A DNA stretch of 37,592 nucleotides, taken from positions 1 through 37,592 of the forward strand of contig JABFVM010000014.1 in the NCBI GenBank assembly GCA_013362785.1, given 5' to 3'. The DNA comes from Streptomyces sp. (lineage in GTDB: Bacteria; Actinomycetota; Actinomycetes; Streptomycetales; Streptomycetaceae). This document shows positions 6,745 through 15,372 of this stretch, piece after piece. Position numbers and translations under genes: made by a program. Numbering within the stretch: the stretch's first letter is position 1; each line of letters starts with the position of its first letter. The notes under the pieces are model-generated. The model saw nothing but the letters and a program-made list of their open reading frames with translations. It had not been told where the DNA came from and did not search any database.

Positions 6745-7890
6745 ATGCCGACAAACGACCTGTACGCCATGGATCAGGGTGACCCTCTCTGGCAGGTGCC
6801 GGCGACCGGCGCGGCACGTTTCAGCTGGGAGTACGACGACGGCCGCGAACGGCTTCTGGCCCTCTACCAGAAGGGCAAGGACAAGCAGTGGGACGGGCAG
6901 AAACGCATCGACTGGGAGCTGGAGGTCGATCCGAGCGACCCCCTCGGCACACCTGACGAGGCCATGTCCCTGTACGGCACCAAGTACTGGGACAAGCTCA
7001 CCGACGACGACAAGGGCGAGCTGCGCAAGCACTACGCCTCCTGGCAGTTCAGCCAGTTCCTGCACGGTGAGCAGGGGGCGATGGTGTGTGCCGCGCGGAT
7101 CGTCGAGTCCGTGCCCGACCTGGACGCGAAGTTCTACTCGGCGACCCAGGTGATGGACGAGGCCCGGCACGCGGAGATCTACGGCCGCTTCCTGCACGAG
7201 AAGGTCGGGATGCTGTACCCGATCAACGACAACCTCCAGGCCCTGCTGGGGGACACCCTGCGGGACAACCGCTGGGACATGCCGTACCTCGGTATGCAGG
7301 TGCTGATCGAGGGGCTGGCGCTGGCGGCCTTCGGCATGATCAGGGACACCACGGACAAGCCGCTGCCCCAGCAGATCCTGGCGTACATCATGCAGGACGA
7401 GGCCCGGCACGTGGCCTTCGGGCGGATGGCGCTGCGGGACTACTACAAGCAGCTCAGCGACGCCGAACTCCGGGAGCGGGAGGAGTTCGTCATCGAGGGC
7501 TGCTATCTGATGCGCGACCGGCTGCGGGGCGTGGAGGTGCTGGAGAACTTCGGCATCCCGACCGCCGAGGCCGAGGAGTTCAGCGAGCAGTCCGAGTTCC
7601 TCGCCCTGTTCCGCCGGCTGCTGTTCTCCCGCATAGTCCCCTGCGTCAAGGACATAGGGCTGTGGGGGAAGCGCCTTCAGCAGGCCTATGTCGACATGGG
7701 CGTGTTCGAGATGGGCGACTCGAATCTGGACCTGCTGATGGCGCAGGACGAGGAGATCGCGGAGCGGCTCGACGCCGAGCGGTTCGCGGTGGAGGAGCGG
7801 CAGCGGGTGGCGGAGGTGGGGGACGCGATCGAGGCGGGGGCCGAGGGAGCCGGGGGACCGAGGGCTGATCCCCCGGCCGTGGATGGCTGA
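6745..7890 (+). CDS. Ferritin-like diiron protein
   Basis: 381 residues from the ATG at 6745. Starts at 6706 (TTG) and 6730 (GTG) are also in frame and none has a clear ribosome binding site, so a leaderless message is possible. The four-helix diiron pattern is plain: HGEQ (E109), MDEARH (E139, H142), IEGLALAAF (E189), QDEARHVAF (E219, H222). This duplicated E...DEARH layout belongs to the ferritin-like/ribonucleotide-reductase-R2-like superfamily. The exact reaction cannot be read off. The last ~45 residues are a low-complexity Glu/Ala/Gly tail. Divergent to the AurF-like gene; the two probably share regulation. Confidence 0.88.
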   Translation: MPTNDLYAMDQGDPLWQVPATGAARFSWEYDDGRERLLALYQKGKDKQWDGQKRIDWELEVDPSDPLGTPDEAMSLYGTKYWDKLTDDDKGELRKHYASWQFSQFLHGEQGAMVCAARIVESVPDLDAKFYSATQVMDEARHAEIYGRFLHEKVGMLYPINDNLQALLGDTLRDNRWDMPYLGMQVLIEGLALAAFGMIRDTTDKPLPQQILAYIMQDEARHVAFGRMALRDYYKQLSDAELREREEFVIEGCYLMRDRLRGVEVLENFGIPTAEAEEFSEQSEFLALFRRLLFSRIVPCVKDIGLWGKRLQQAYVDMGVFEMGDSNLDLLMAQDEEIAERLDAERFAVEERQRVAEVGDAIEAGAEGAGGPRADPPAVDG

Positions 7891-7938
7891 TCCCGGCCAC
7901 AGAGGGTGATCTCCGGCCCCGATCCCGCCGGGTAGGCC

Positions 7939-8457
7939 CTAGATCGAGCAGCCCAGCCCCTCCGGCACATCCCCCAGCACCGGCTCCGCGCCCTGCGGCG
8001 GGAACGACGTGCGCAGGGTGAAGGCGTACGGGGTCGGGCCGTTCGTGCGCAGGTGGAGGAGGCGGGACTCCGCCTCGGCGACCGTCGGGCGGTGGCCCGC
8101 CGGGACCCACCACAGGGCCGTCATCGCCTCCTGCACCCGCTCGAACCACTCCCGGCGGCGGGCCAGCATCTCGCGGTGGCGGCCCTGGTACATGTACGCG
8201 GTCAGGGCGTCCGTGTCGCGCCACATCGTCAGGTTGATGATGAGCCAGGAGTCGCCGAAGACCGGTACGTCCGTCGCGTCGCCGGAGTCGTCCTGCAACC
8301 GCCAGACGAAGCCGTCGGCGGCCTCGGCGTCGGCGTTGACGGGTTCGAGATTGTCGACGAAGTCCTTCAACTGCGGGGAGTCCAGAGGGGCCTTGAGGCG
8401 AGCGATGTTGACCTGGGCGAGTTCGTGGGCGGCGTCCGGAGCGATGGATGGCGTCAT
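7939..8457 (-). CDS. DUF3291 (monooxygenase-like dimeric alpha-beta barrel) protein
   Basis: 172 residues, ATG start. Hallmarks of DUF3291 are visible: HELAQVNIARLKAPLDSPQL at the start, FVWRLQDD, SWLIINLTMWRD, the YMYQGRHREML block, and WWVPAGHRPTVAEAESRLLHL. The family is related to the ABM antibiotic-biosynthesis monooxygenase fold, but its function is uncharacterised. No signal peptide. Convergent with the ferritin-like gene, 48 bases apart, and divergent from the kinase at 8625. Confidence 0.87.
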   Translation of the reverse strand: MTPSIAPDAAHELAQVNIARLKAPLDSPQLKDFVDNLEPVNADAEAADGFVWRLQDDSGDATDVPVFGDSWLIINLTMWRDTDALTAYMYQGRHREMLARRREWFERVQEAMTALWWVPAGHRPTVAEAESRLLHLRTNGPTPYAFTLRTSFPPQGAEPVLGDVPEGLGCSI

Positions 8458-8574
8458 GGCCCGAACGATAGGTCGGGCGGCGTCGACGGCCCAGGGAGTA
8501 TCTCAGTACGTGGGCACATGTCCCTCTTTCACAGCGGGGGCGGCGGGCGCGTGAGTACCTGTGTACCGCCGCCT

Positions 8575-8612
8575 TACGGGCGGGAAACCGTGCCCTGACC
8601 GGCCCGCCCGTA
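8575..8612 (+). promoter_or_regulatory. Perfect 10-bp inverted repeat just upstream of the NIT-domain kinase
   Basis: TACGGGCGGG (8575-8584) and CCCGCCCGTA (8603-8612) are separated by 18 bases, ending 12 bases before the ATG at 8625. It could fold in the mRNA leader near the weak GCGGGG ribosome binding site, or be an operator. Confidence 0.5.
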
Positions 8613-8624
8613 GCCTCGCGGGGC

Positions 8625-10607
8625 ATGACGGGGAATGTATCGACCACCCTTCGCCCGACCATCCGCCGACCGGCTTTCCGCCGCCCTGCCGCCCTTCCCG
8701 GCTGGAGCTCCATCCGTGGCCGCATGGCCATCGTGCTGGCCGTTCCGACCTGTCTGCTGCTCACCCTCATCGGCCTCGGCGTCGCCGACCGCGCCGCCGA
8801 CTGGTCCGCCGCCCGGGCGACCGAGGCGCAGGTGGGGGTGCTGCTGCGGGCACAGGGGCTGGTCAGGGAGGTGCAGCGGGAACGCGGGCTGACCAATGGG
8901 CTGTTGGGCGGCGAAAAGGGATACCGCGACGACGTCGTCGCGCAGCGCGGCCGTACCGACGAGGCGCGGGACGCGCTGCGAGCCGCGCTCGACGAGGAGA
9001 GCGGCGCCCTGCCCGATGCCGCGCTCTTCGCCCTGCGGGCCGCCGACGTTCCCCTCGCCGCCCTGGCCACGACGCGCGAGGACGTCGACGCCGGTACCGC
9101 CGACCGTGCCGCCACCCTGCGGACGTACACCAAGGCCGTCACGGCCCTCGTCGACGCCGAGTCGGCCGGTGCCCCGGAGGGCGACCGGCGGATCGCGCAG
9201 GGCGTGCAGGCACTCCAGGCGCTCGCCCGGGCCACGGAGGCCGTCGCGCTCGAACGCGGCTCGCTCAACGGGGTGTTCGCGGCCGGGCGGTTCCGTTCCG
9301 GCGAGTACCTCGACTTCACCGAGGTCCGGGCCACCCGGGTGGCCGCTCTCGCGCAGTTCCGGCAACTCGCCGGTGGGGGAGCGAAGGCCGCGCTCGACGA
9401 CGCCTTCGGTACGGCCGCCGCGCGCCGGGTCGCCGGGTACGAGGCGCGGGCCGAGCGCGGCGCCGACGGGTCCCGTCTCTCCGTCGCTCCCGCCCGCTGG
9501 TGGTCCGACATGACGAGCCTCGTCGACGAGCTGCACCAGGTGCAGCGGGCCGTCGGGGACGACGTCCGGGCACGCGCCGACGAGGCCGGTTCCGCGGCCA
9601 CCCGCCAGCTCGGGGGCTTCCTCGCCCTCGGGGCGCTGATCCTCGGCGTGGCCGTCGCGCTCGCCGTCTTCTCGGCCCGCTCCATCACCCGGCCCCTCGG
9701 CGCCCTCGCCGACGAGGCGGACGTCGTCGCCGGGAGCCGGCTGCCCGCGGCGGTCCGGCGGATCCAGGAGGCCGACCCCGACGCCCCGCCCGCGGCCGAG
9801 TCCGAGCGGCCCCGGCCGTCCGGCGGCGCACGGGAGATCAGCCGGCTGGCCGCGGCCCTGCGCAACGTCGAGGACACCGCCGTCGGTCTCGCCGCCCAGC
9901 AGGCCGTCCTGCGCCGCACCAGCACCGAGTCCCTGGCCAGCCTCGGCCGCCGCAACCAGAGCCTCCTCAACCGGCAGCTCGGCCTGATCACCACCCTGGA
10001 GAGCCAGGAACTCGACCCGGACTCGCTCGCCGAGCTCTTCGAACTCGATCACCTGGCCACACGGATGCGCCGCAACGCCGAGTCGCTCCTTGTGCTGGCC
10101 GGTGAGGAGTCGCCGGCCCGGTCCTGGAAGGGCACGGTCGCCGTCACGGACGTGGTGCGGTCGGCCGTGGCGGAGGTCGAGCAGTACCAGAGGGTGGCCG
10201 CCGTCGACGTCCAGCAGTGCGGTGTCCGAGGCCATTGCGTCGCCGAACTGTCCCACCTGCTGGCCGAGTTGGTGGAAAACGCCCTGATGTTCAGTCCGCC
10301 CAAGCAGCCCGTGGAGGTTCACGGCTGGCGGGACGGCGCCGAGTACTGCCTGGCCGTCGTGGACCGGGGGATCGGGATGACCCAGGAGCGTATGGCCGAG
10401 TCCAACGCGGTGCTGTCCGGCCGGGGCGACTCCCTGCACACCGCCCCGACCAGGTTCCTCGGCCACCATGTCGTCGGCGCCCTCGCCGCCCGTCTCGGCG
10501 CCCACGTCGAGCTCCGCCCCACCCCGGGCTCGGGCGTCACGGCGTACGTCGCCGTCCCGGCCGCGCTCATCCAGGAGCCGACCTCAACGGCGGCCGTCGG
10601 AAGGTGA
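8625..10607 (+). CDS. Nitrate/nitrite-sensing (NIT) domain histidine kinase, orphan
   Basis: 660 residues, ATG start. A membrane segment at about residues 33-52 is followed by an extracellular NIT domain; LVREVQRERGLTNGLLGGE is the characteristic motif. A second membrane segment (about 330-350, LALGALILGVAVALAVF) leads into a HAMP-like region, a dimerisation helix (LGRRNQSLLNRQLGLITTLE), and a HATPase domain: N box LAELVENALMFSPP near 544, G1 VVDRGIGM, G2 GHHVVGALAARLGAHVEL. This is the CvnA-type architecture, but no roadblock, DUF742 or GTPase gene follows. No response regulator is nearby. The last 24 bases overlap the convergent PBP gene. Confidence 0.92.
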   Translation: MTGNVSTTLRPTIRRPAFRRPAALPGWSSIRGRMAIVLAVPTCLLLTLIGLGVADRAADWSAARATEAQVGVLLRAQGLVREVQRERGLTNGLLGGEKGYRDDVVAQRGRTDEARDALRAALDEESGALPDAALFALRAADVPLAALATTREDVDAGTADRAATLRTYTKAVTALVDAESAGAPEGDRRIAQGVQALQALARATEAVALERGSLNGVFAAGRFRSGEYLDFTEVRATRVAALAQFRQLAGGGAKAALDDAFGTAAARRVAGYEARAERGADGSRLSVAPARWWSDMTSLVDELHQVQRAVGDDVRARADEAGSAATRQLGGFLALGALILGVAVALAVFSARSITRPLGALADEADVVAGSRLPAAVRRIQEADPDAPPAAESERPRPSGGAREISRLAAALRNVEDTAVGLAAQQAVLRRTSTESLASLGRRNQSLLNRQLGLITTLESQELDPDSLAELFELDHLATRMRRNAESLLVLAGEESPARSWKGTVAVTDVVRSAVAEVEQYQRVAAVDVQQCGVRGHCVAELSHLLAELVENALMFSPPKQPVEVHGWRDGAEYCLAVVDRGIGMTQERMAESNAVLSGRGDSLHTAPTRFLGHHVVGALAARLGAHVELRPTPGSGVTAYVAVPAALIQEPTSTAAVGR

Positions 10608-12062
10608 CTTCAGCACGGCCTCCATCACCGCCCGCGCGATCGGCGCCGCGTCCCCGCCGCCGCTGATCTCGCCCCGGTCCGCGTCCGCGTCCTCCACCAC
10701 CACCGCCACCGCGACCTTGGGTTCCAGATCACGGTCGCCCTGCGCCCAGGAGACGAACCAGGCGTACGGCGTCCCGGAGTTGCCGAGGCCGTGCTGGGCG
10801 GTGCCGGTCTTGCCGCCCACCGTCGCGCCCGGGATCCAGGCGTTCGAGCCGGTGCCCTCCCGCACCACGTCCACCATCAGCTCCTTGACCAGACGGGCGG
10901 TCGACGGACGCATGGCCTGCCGCGCCGGGCTCGACCCGGCCGTCGCGACCGTGGAGCCGCCCGCCCGGGTCGTGCGCTCCACCAGATACGGCGAGCGCAC
11001 CTGCCCGCCGTTCGCCACCGCCGCCGAGACCATCGCCATCTGCAGCGGGGTGGCCCGGGTGTTGTACTGCCCGATCGACGACAGGGCGAGCTGCGCCCGG
11101 TCCACCTTCGTGTCGAAGGTGCTCTCGGCCACCGAGAACGGGATCCGGACCCCGGGGTCGTTGAAGCCGAACGCCTTCGCCGTCTCCGCCATCCGGTCCA
11201 CGCCCACCCGCACCCCGAGCTTGGCGAACACCGTGTTGCACGACCACTCGAACGCCTTGCGCAGCGGAACGTCCGCGCAGCCCTTGGACGGGTTCGTCAG
11301 CTTGGTCCTGGTACCCGGCAGACGGTAGGGGTCCGGGGAGTCGGTCGGGTCGTCCAGCTCCTCGATCACACCCGAGTCCAGGGCCGCCGCCGCGGTCACC
11401 ACCTTGAAGGTGGAGCCCGGCGGATAGGTCTTGCGCACCGCCCGGTTGAGCATCGGCTTGTCCGGATCGTGGTTCAGCGACTGCCAGGACCGGGGCACCG
11501 CCGAGCCGTTGCCCGACAGCACGGACGGGTCGTACGACGGCGACGACACCAGGGCCAGGATCCGCCCGGTCGCCGGCTCCACGGCCGCGACCGCGCCCTT
11601 GCGGCCGCCCAGCCCCTCGAACGCCGCCTCCTGCGCGCCCCGGTGCAGGGTGGTGAGGACGTCGCCGCCGGGGTTGCGGTCGCCGACGGCGGCACCCCGC
11701 CACAGCGGGAACGGCGACAGCAGCGGGTCCGTGCCCGCCAGCACCCCGTCCTCGGAGTGCTCAAGCAGCGTCGTGCCGTACACCTGCGAGGCGAAGCCGG
11801 TGACGGGGGCGTACATCGGGCCGTTCACATACGTCCGCTCATAGCGCAGATGCTCGCCGGTGTCCCGGGATCCGGTGACCGGTTCGCCGCCGACCTTGAT
11901 GTCGCCGCGCGGCTGACCGTAACGGGCGATGACGGGGCGGCGGTTGGCGACGTTGTCGTCGTAGGAGCGGGCCTCGAAGAGCTGGATGCGGGTGGCGTTC
12001 ACCAGCAGCGCGACCAGCAGCAGGGCGCAGAAGAAGGCGGCGTGCCGGATGTGCCGGGTCAT
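10584..12062 (-). CDS. Class B penicillin-binding protein (PbpA/PBP2-like transpeptidase)
   Basis: 492 residues. The ATG at 12062 overlaps the stop of the FtsW/RodA gene (ATGA), which sets the start; a longer in-frame reading from 13121 is a shadow. A single N-terminal anchor (FFCALLLVALLVNATRI) is followed by a short dimerisation region and the transpeptidase domain with S217-T-F-K220 (active-site serine), S274-C-N276 and K418-T-G420. Expected to cross-link peptidoglycan outside the membrane in partnership with the coupled SEDS glycosyltransferase. I recall the S. coelicolor pair SCO5301/SCO5302 as similar. It ends by overlapping the opposing kinase gene by 24 bases. Confidence 0.96.
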   Translation of the reverse strand: MTRHIRHAAFFCALLLVALLVNATRIQLFEARSYDDNVANRRPVIARYGQPRGDIKVGGEPVTGSRDTGEHLRYERTYVNGPMYAPVTGFASQVYGTTLLEHSEDGVLAGTDPLLSPFPLWRGAAVGDRNPGGDVLTTLHRGAQEAAFEGLGGRKGAVAAVEPATGRILALVSSPSYDPSVLSGNGSAVPRSWQSLNHDPDKPMLNRAVRKTYPPGSTFKVVTAAAALDSGVIEELDDPTDSPDPYRLPGTRTKLTNPSKGCADVPLRKAFEWSCNTVFAKLGVRVGVDRMAETAKAFGFNDPGVRIPFSVAESTFDTKVDRAQLALSSIGQYNTRATPLQMAMVSAAVANGGQVRSPYLVERTTRAGGSTVATAGSSPARQAMRPSTARLVKELMVDVVREGTGSNAWIPGATVGGKTGTAQHGLGNSGTPYAWFVSWAQGDRDLEPKVAVAVVVEDADADRGEISGGGDAAPIARAVMEAVLKSPSDGRR

Positions 12063-13477
12063 CGGGCCGCCTTCGTACGGTCGCCGGATCCCGTCGCCAC
12101 CGCGGCCTCCTCGCCCTTGGGCACGCCGAACCGGCTGCGCGCCTTGTCGCTCACCCGGATCAGCAGCGCCACGATCGCCCAGTTGGTGACCACCGACGAG
12201 CCGCCCTGCGCCAGGAACGGCATCGCCATGCCGGTCAGCGGGATCAGGCCGGTCACCCCGCCCGCGATCACGAACACCTGGAGCGCCACGATCGAGGCGA
12301 GCCCCACCGCGAGCAGCCGCCCGAAGGGGTCCCGCAGCGCGAGGCCGGCCCGGTAGCCCCGCTCCACCAGTAGGCCGTACAGGATGAAGATCGCGGACAG
12401 GCCCGCCAGGCCGAGCTCCTCCCCGGCGGTCGCCAGGATGAAGTCCGACTTGACCGCGAAGCCGATCAGGATCGAGTGGCCGAGGCCGAGTCCCGTGCCC
12501 ACCAGGCCGCCCGCCCCGAAGGCGAACAGCGACTGGGACAGCTGGTTGGGGCCCTGACCGGCCTCGATGGACGCGAACGGGTGCTGCCAGTCCTCGACCC
12601 TGCTGTGCACATGCGGCTCCAACTGCCCGACGGCCACCGCGCCCAGCGCCGCCAGCAGCAGCCCGACCGCGATCCAGCCGGTGCGCCCGGTGGCGACGTA
12701 GAGAAGCACCACGAACAGTCCGAAGAACAACAGCGAGGTCCCCAGATCCCGTTCGAGGATCAGCACCCCCACGCTCAGCAGCCAGATGGCCATGATCGGC
12801 CCGAGAACCCGCCCGGTGGGAAGCTGCATGCGGCGCAGGCCGGGGACCCGACGGCCGGTGTACGCCAGTGCGTTGCGGTTGGCGGCCAGATACGCCGCGA
12901 AGAACACCGCGAGCAGCACCTTCGCGAACTCGCCGGGCTGGATGGAGAATCCGGCGATCCGGATCCAGATCCGGGCGCCGTTCACCGACGGGAAGAAGAT
13001 CGGCAGGGTGAGCAGCACGAGCGCGGCGACGACACACACGTAGGAGTAGCGCTGGAGCACCCGGTGGTCGCGCAGCAGCAGCACGACCACGATGAACAGC
13101 CCCACCCCCAGCGTGGACCACACCAGTTGGGTGGGCGCCGCCAGGTCGTCCGGCGTCTCCAGGTCGAGCCGGTAGATCAGGACCAGACCGAGCCCGTTGA
13201 GCAGCACCCCGATCGGGAGCAGCAGCGGGTCCGCGCAGGGGGCGCGCAGGCGTACGGCCAGATGCGCGAAGAGCGCGAGTACGCCGAGCCCGGCGCCGTA
13301 ACCGGCGGCACCGGGCGGGACGGTGCCGTCCTGGGCGAGGCCGACCGCACAGTAGCCGTACACGGAGAGCAGGACGGCCACGACGATGAGGGCCAGTTCG
13401 ATGCCACGACGCCGGGGGAGACGTACGGCGGGAGCGGGCGCGTCCGCTGCCACCAGGGTGGTTCCGGCCTTGGTCAT
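12059..13477 (-). CDS. FtsW/RodA/SpoVE (SEDS) peptidoglycan polymerase
   Basis: 472 residues with about ten membrane segments, starting near residue 26 (IELALIVVAVLLSVYGYCAVG). SEDS signatures seen: IQPGEFAKVLLAVFFAAYLA, LERDLGTSLLFFGLFVVLLY, the extracellular loop around WQHPFASIEAGQGPNQLSQS, and VTGLIPLTGMAMPFLAQGGS near the C-terminus. Family role: polymerises lipid II into glycan strands with a class B PBP, here the gene immediately downstream with a 4-base overlap. It could act in elongation, septation or sporulation; the sequence does not decide which. The ATG start at 13477 gives a Thr/Ala-rich cytosolic N-terminus. Confidence 0.96.
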   Translation of the reverse strand: MTKAGTTLVAADAPAPAVRLPRRRGIELALIVVAVLLSVYGYCAVGLAQDGTVPPGAAGYGAGLGVLALFAHLAVRLRAPCADPLLLPIGVLLNGLGLVLIYRLDLETPDDLAAPTQLVWSTLGVGLFIVVVLLLRDHRVLQRYSYVCVVAALVLLTLPIFFPSVNGARIWIRIAGFSIQPGEFAKVLLAVFFAAYLAANRNALAYTGRRVPGLRRMQLPTGRVLGPIMAIWLLSVGVLILERDLGTSLLFFGLFVVLLYVATGRTGWIAVGLLLAALGAVAVGQLEPHVHSRVEDWQHPFASIEAGQGPNQLSQSLFAFGAGGLVGTGLGLGHSILIGFAVKSDFILATAGEELGLAGLSAIFILYGLLVERGYRAGLALRDPFGRLLAVGLASIVALQVFVIAGGVTGLIPLTGMAMPFLAQGGSSVVTNWAIVALLIRVSDKARSRFGVPKGEEAAVATGSGDRTKAAR

Positions 13478-13520
13478 GTCCGGAACTTACCCAAATAGTC
13501 CGTCTTGTGTTCCTAATGCC

Positions 13521-13931
13521 TCAGCACCAGCGCGGCGAGCGCCGGGTCTCGATGAACCGGGCCGACCCCCAGGCCCAGGTGCCGTCCGCGAGGAGGTACC
13601 AGCGGTTGTTGCCGTCGACGCTCTGCCCCTCGGTCTGGCAGAAGATCCGCACGATGTCCCCCTGGTGCGCGACCCGGATCACCTGGCTGCCCCGGTTGGG
13701 CGCACTGCGCAGCAGCAGCGAGCTCGCGGTGACCCGCCCCCGGGTGAACTCCTGGTCATGCCCCCAGTCGCCCCCGTCCCCGCCCTCGGACCCGCCCCAG
13801 TCCTCCTCCTGGGACGTACCCAGGTCCCCCTCGGTCTCCCACCCGTCATCGGCGACAGCGGGCGTAACGGCAGCCGCACCGGCGAGCAGGCCGGCGGCTA
13901 TGGATATCGCGAAGCGGGAGCACAGGGCCAT
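13521..13931 (-). CDS. Small secreted SH3-domain protein
   Basis: 136 residues from the ATG at 13931, chosen for GGAGG seven bases upstream and an immediate Sec signal peptide (FAISIAAGLLAGAAAVTPAVA). The mature protein opens with an acidic Asp/Glu/Gly/Trp-rich stretch (residues ~28-55). It then has a bacterial SH3 fold: ASSLLLRSAPNRGSQVIRVAHQGDIVRIFC, ending in NRWYLLADGTWAWGSARFIE. The domain is expected to bind cell-wall or protein ligands. Two or three cysteines could form a disulphide. It lies 43 bases upstream of the FtsW/RodA gene on the same strand, so it may be transcribed with the SEDS-PBP pair. Confidence 0.85.
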   Translation of the reverse strand: MALCSRFAISIAAGLLAGAAAVTPAVADDGWETEGDLGTSQEEDWGGSEGGDGGDWGHDQEFTRGRVTASSLLLRSAPNRGSQVIRVAHQGDIVRIFCQTEGQSVDGNNRWYLLADGTWAWGSARFIETRRSPRWC

Positions 13932-14022
13932 GGGGACCTCCTGAGCGGGGGAACAAACCTGACTAACCGCCACATTAGGAGTGGTGCGGCTCAGTCGCGC
14001 GTCCTAATGGGCCATAGGAGAA

Positions 14023-14066
14023 GCGCCCCGTAGGGGCGCGACTCCTAGGGGCGCGGGGAACTGCGC
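14023..14066. repeat. Short hairpin plus dispersed 20-bp repeat, copy 2 (reversed)
   Basis: GCGCCCC-GTA-GGGGCGC (14023-14039) is a perfect 7-bp stem. It is followed by the reverse complement of the dispersed 20-bp core at 14047-14066. The block lies downstream of the minus-strand kinase gene, so it may act as its terminator. The rest of 13932-14133 shows no gene. Confidence 0.6.
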
Positions 14067-14133
14067 GATCGACCCCCACAACCCGCGGACGGCAATCAAC
14101 CCGCAGTCCCGAGCTCTCCCCCGCTCCGCCCAC

Positions 14134-15372
14134 TCACCGCAGGACAAGCGTCGCCACGGCCCCACCCTCCACGGCGTTGGAAAACGTGAGCCGCGCCCCC
14201 AGAACCTCCGCCTGCCCCAACGCGATGGTCAACCCCAGCCCATGCCCCTTGGCTCCCCCCTCCGTACGAAACCGCTGCGGCCCATGCGCAAGGAGATACC
14301 CCGGATACCCGTCCCCGTGATCCCGCACGGTGACCACAGCCCCGTCCACCGTCAACGTCACCGGCCCCCGCCCGTGCTTGTGCGCATTGGCCACCAGATT
14401 CCCCAGCACCCGCTCCAACCGCCGCCGATCCGTCTCCACCACAAGATCCCGCACGACAACGACCTCCGTGACACCCTCGGAGGACCCCCGCACCACCCGC
14501 TCGGCCAGCGCGGCGAGCGGCTCGCTGTCCAGCTCCAGCCGCTCCCGCCCGGTGTCCAGCCGCGAGATCTCCAGCAGATCCTCGGTCAGCGTGCGCAACG
14601 CGGCCACCCGGTCCCGCACCAGCTCCGTCGGCCGCCCCGACGGCAGCAGCTCGGCCGCCGCGTGCAGCCCGGTCAACGGCGTCCGCAGCTCATGCGCCAC
14701 GTCCGCGGTGAACCGCTGCTCGGCGAGCAGCTTGCTCTGCAACGACGACGCCATGGTGTCCAGCGCCGCGGCGACCGCGGCCACCTCGTCCTGCGGCCGG
14801 CTCGGATCCTGGGTACGGGGATCGTCGACCCGCGCGTCCAGATCGCCGCCGCTGATCCGCCGGGCCACCCGGGCCGTGGCGTGCAGCCGCCGCGTCACCC
14901 GCGTCACCGCGAACACGCCCACCAGCACCGTCGCCCCGATCGCCAGCACCGACGACCAGATGATCGCCCGGTCCAGCCCCTCGATGGTGCGGGACTGCTG
15001 CGAGTAGTCGATCCCGACGCCGAGGACCCGCTCGTCGTCGGCCGGGCCCGCCGCCCACATCATGGGGCGCCCGTGGTGATCGGCGACCATCGTGCCCCGC
15101 TCCCCGGCCAGCGCCAGGTCCCGCAGCGACTGCGGCAGCTCCGGCGGATCGAGGCGGGCGCCCGGCATGAGCGGGTCCCCGGCCTCGAACGCCGCCGTCG
15201 CGTCCTCCAGCCGGGACAGCGCGCGGTCGCGGGCCTGGCCGACGGTCTGGTTCGTCACCGAGACGTGCACCAGGATGCCGAGCAGCGCGGCGAGCGCACA
15301 GCACATCACCGTGATGAATACGGCGGCCTTCACGGCCAGCGTGCCCGACCACCGGGGCAGCCCGAGCCTCAT
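14134..15372 (-). CDS. HAMP-domain sensor histidine kinase, no adjacent response regulator
   Basis: 412 residues. The ATG at 15372 overlaps the stop of the lipoprotein gene (ATGA), so the two are translationally coupled. Membrane segments at about 13-35 and 137-157 flank an extracellular sensor region of roughly 100 residues. HAMP follows, then the H box AEQRFTADVAHELRTPLTGL with H227, N box LGNLVANAHKHGRG, G1 VRDHGDGYP and G2 GAKGHGLGLTIA. This is an EnvZ/CseC-type transmembrane kinase. Unusually, no response regulator gene is within the window, so its partner must be encoded elsewhere. The coupled lipoprotein is a candidate accessory sensor, as CseA is for CseC. Confidence 0.94.
   Translation of the reverse strand: MRLGLPRWSGTLAVKAAVFITVMCCALAALLGILVHVSVTNQTVGQARDRALSRLEDATAAFEAGDPLMPGARLDPPELPQSLRDLALAGERGTMVADHHGRPMMWAAGPADDERVLGVGIDYSQQSRTIEGLDRAIIWSSVLAIGATVLVGVFAVTRVTRRLHATARVARRISGGDLDARVDDPRTQDPSRPQDEVAAVAAALDTMASSLQSKLLAEQRFTADVAHELRTPLTGLHAAAELLPSGRPTELVRDRVAALRTLTEDLLEISRLDTGRERLELDSEPLAALAERVVRGSSEGVTEVVVVRDLVVETDRRRLERVLGNLVANAHKHGRGPVTLTVDGAVVTVRDHGDGYPGYLLAHGPQRFRTEGGAKGHGLGLTIALGQAEVLGARLTFSNAVEGGAVATLVLR

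Noticed and set aside
8551..8567. GTAC-CTGT-GTAC pair as a regulatory palindrome upstream of the NIT kinase
   Set aside because: GTAC is self-complementary, so the repeat carries little information; no second copy with extended arms was found.
7646..9994. 782-codon minus-strand frame crossing three genes
   Set aside because: Ser/Arg/Pro-rich shadow sequence without a start site or motif; it covers genes on both strands.
12063..13121. N-terminal extension of the PBP into the FtsW/RodA gene
   Set aside because: Shadow frame; the ATG at 12062 overlaps the upstream stop and starts with a proper membrane anchor.
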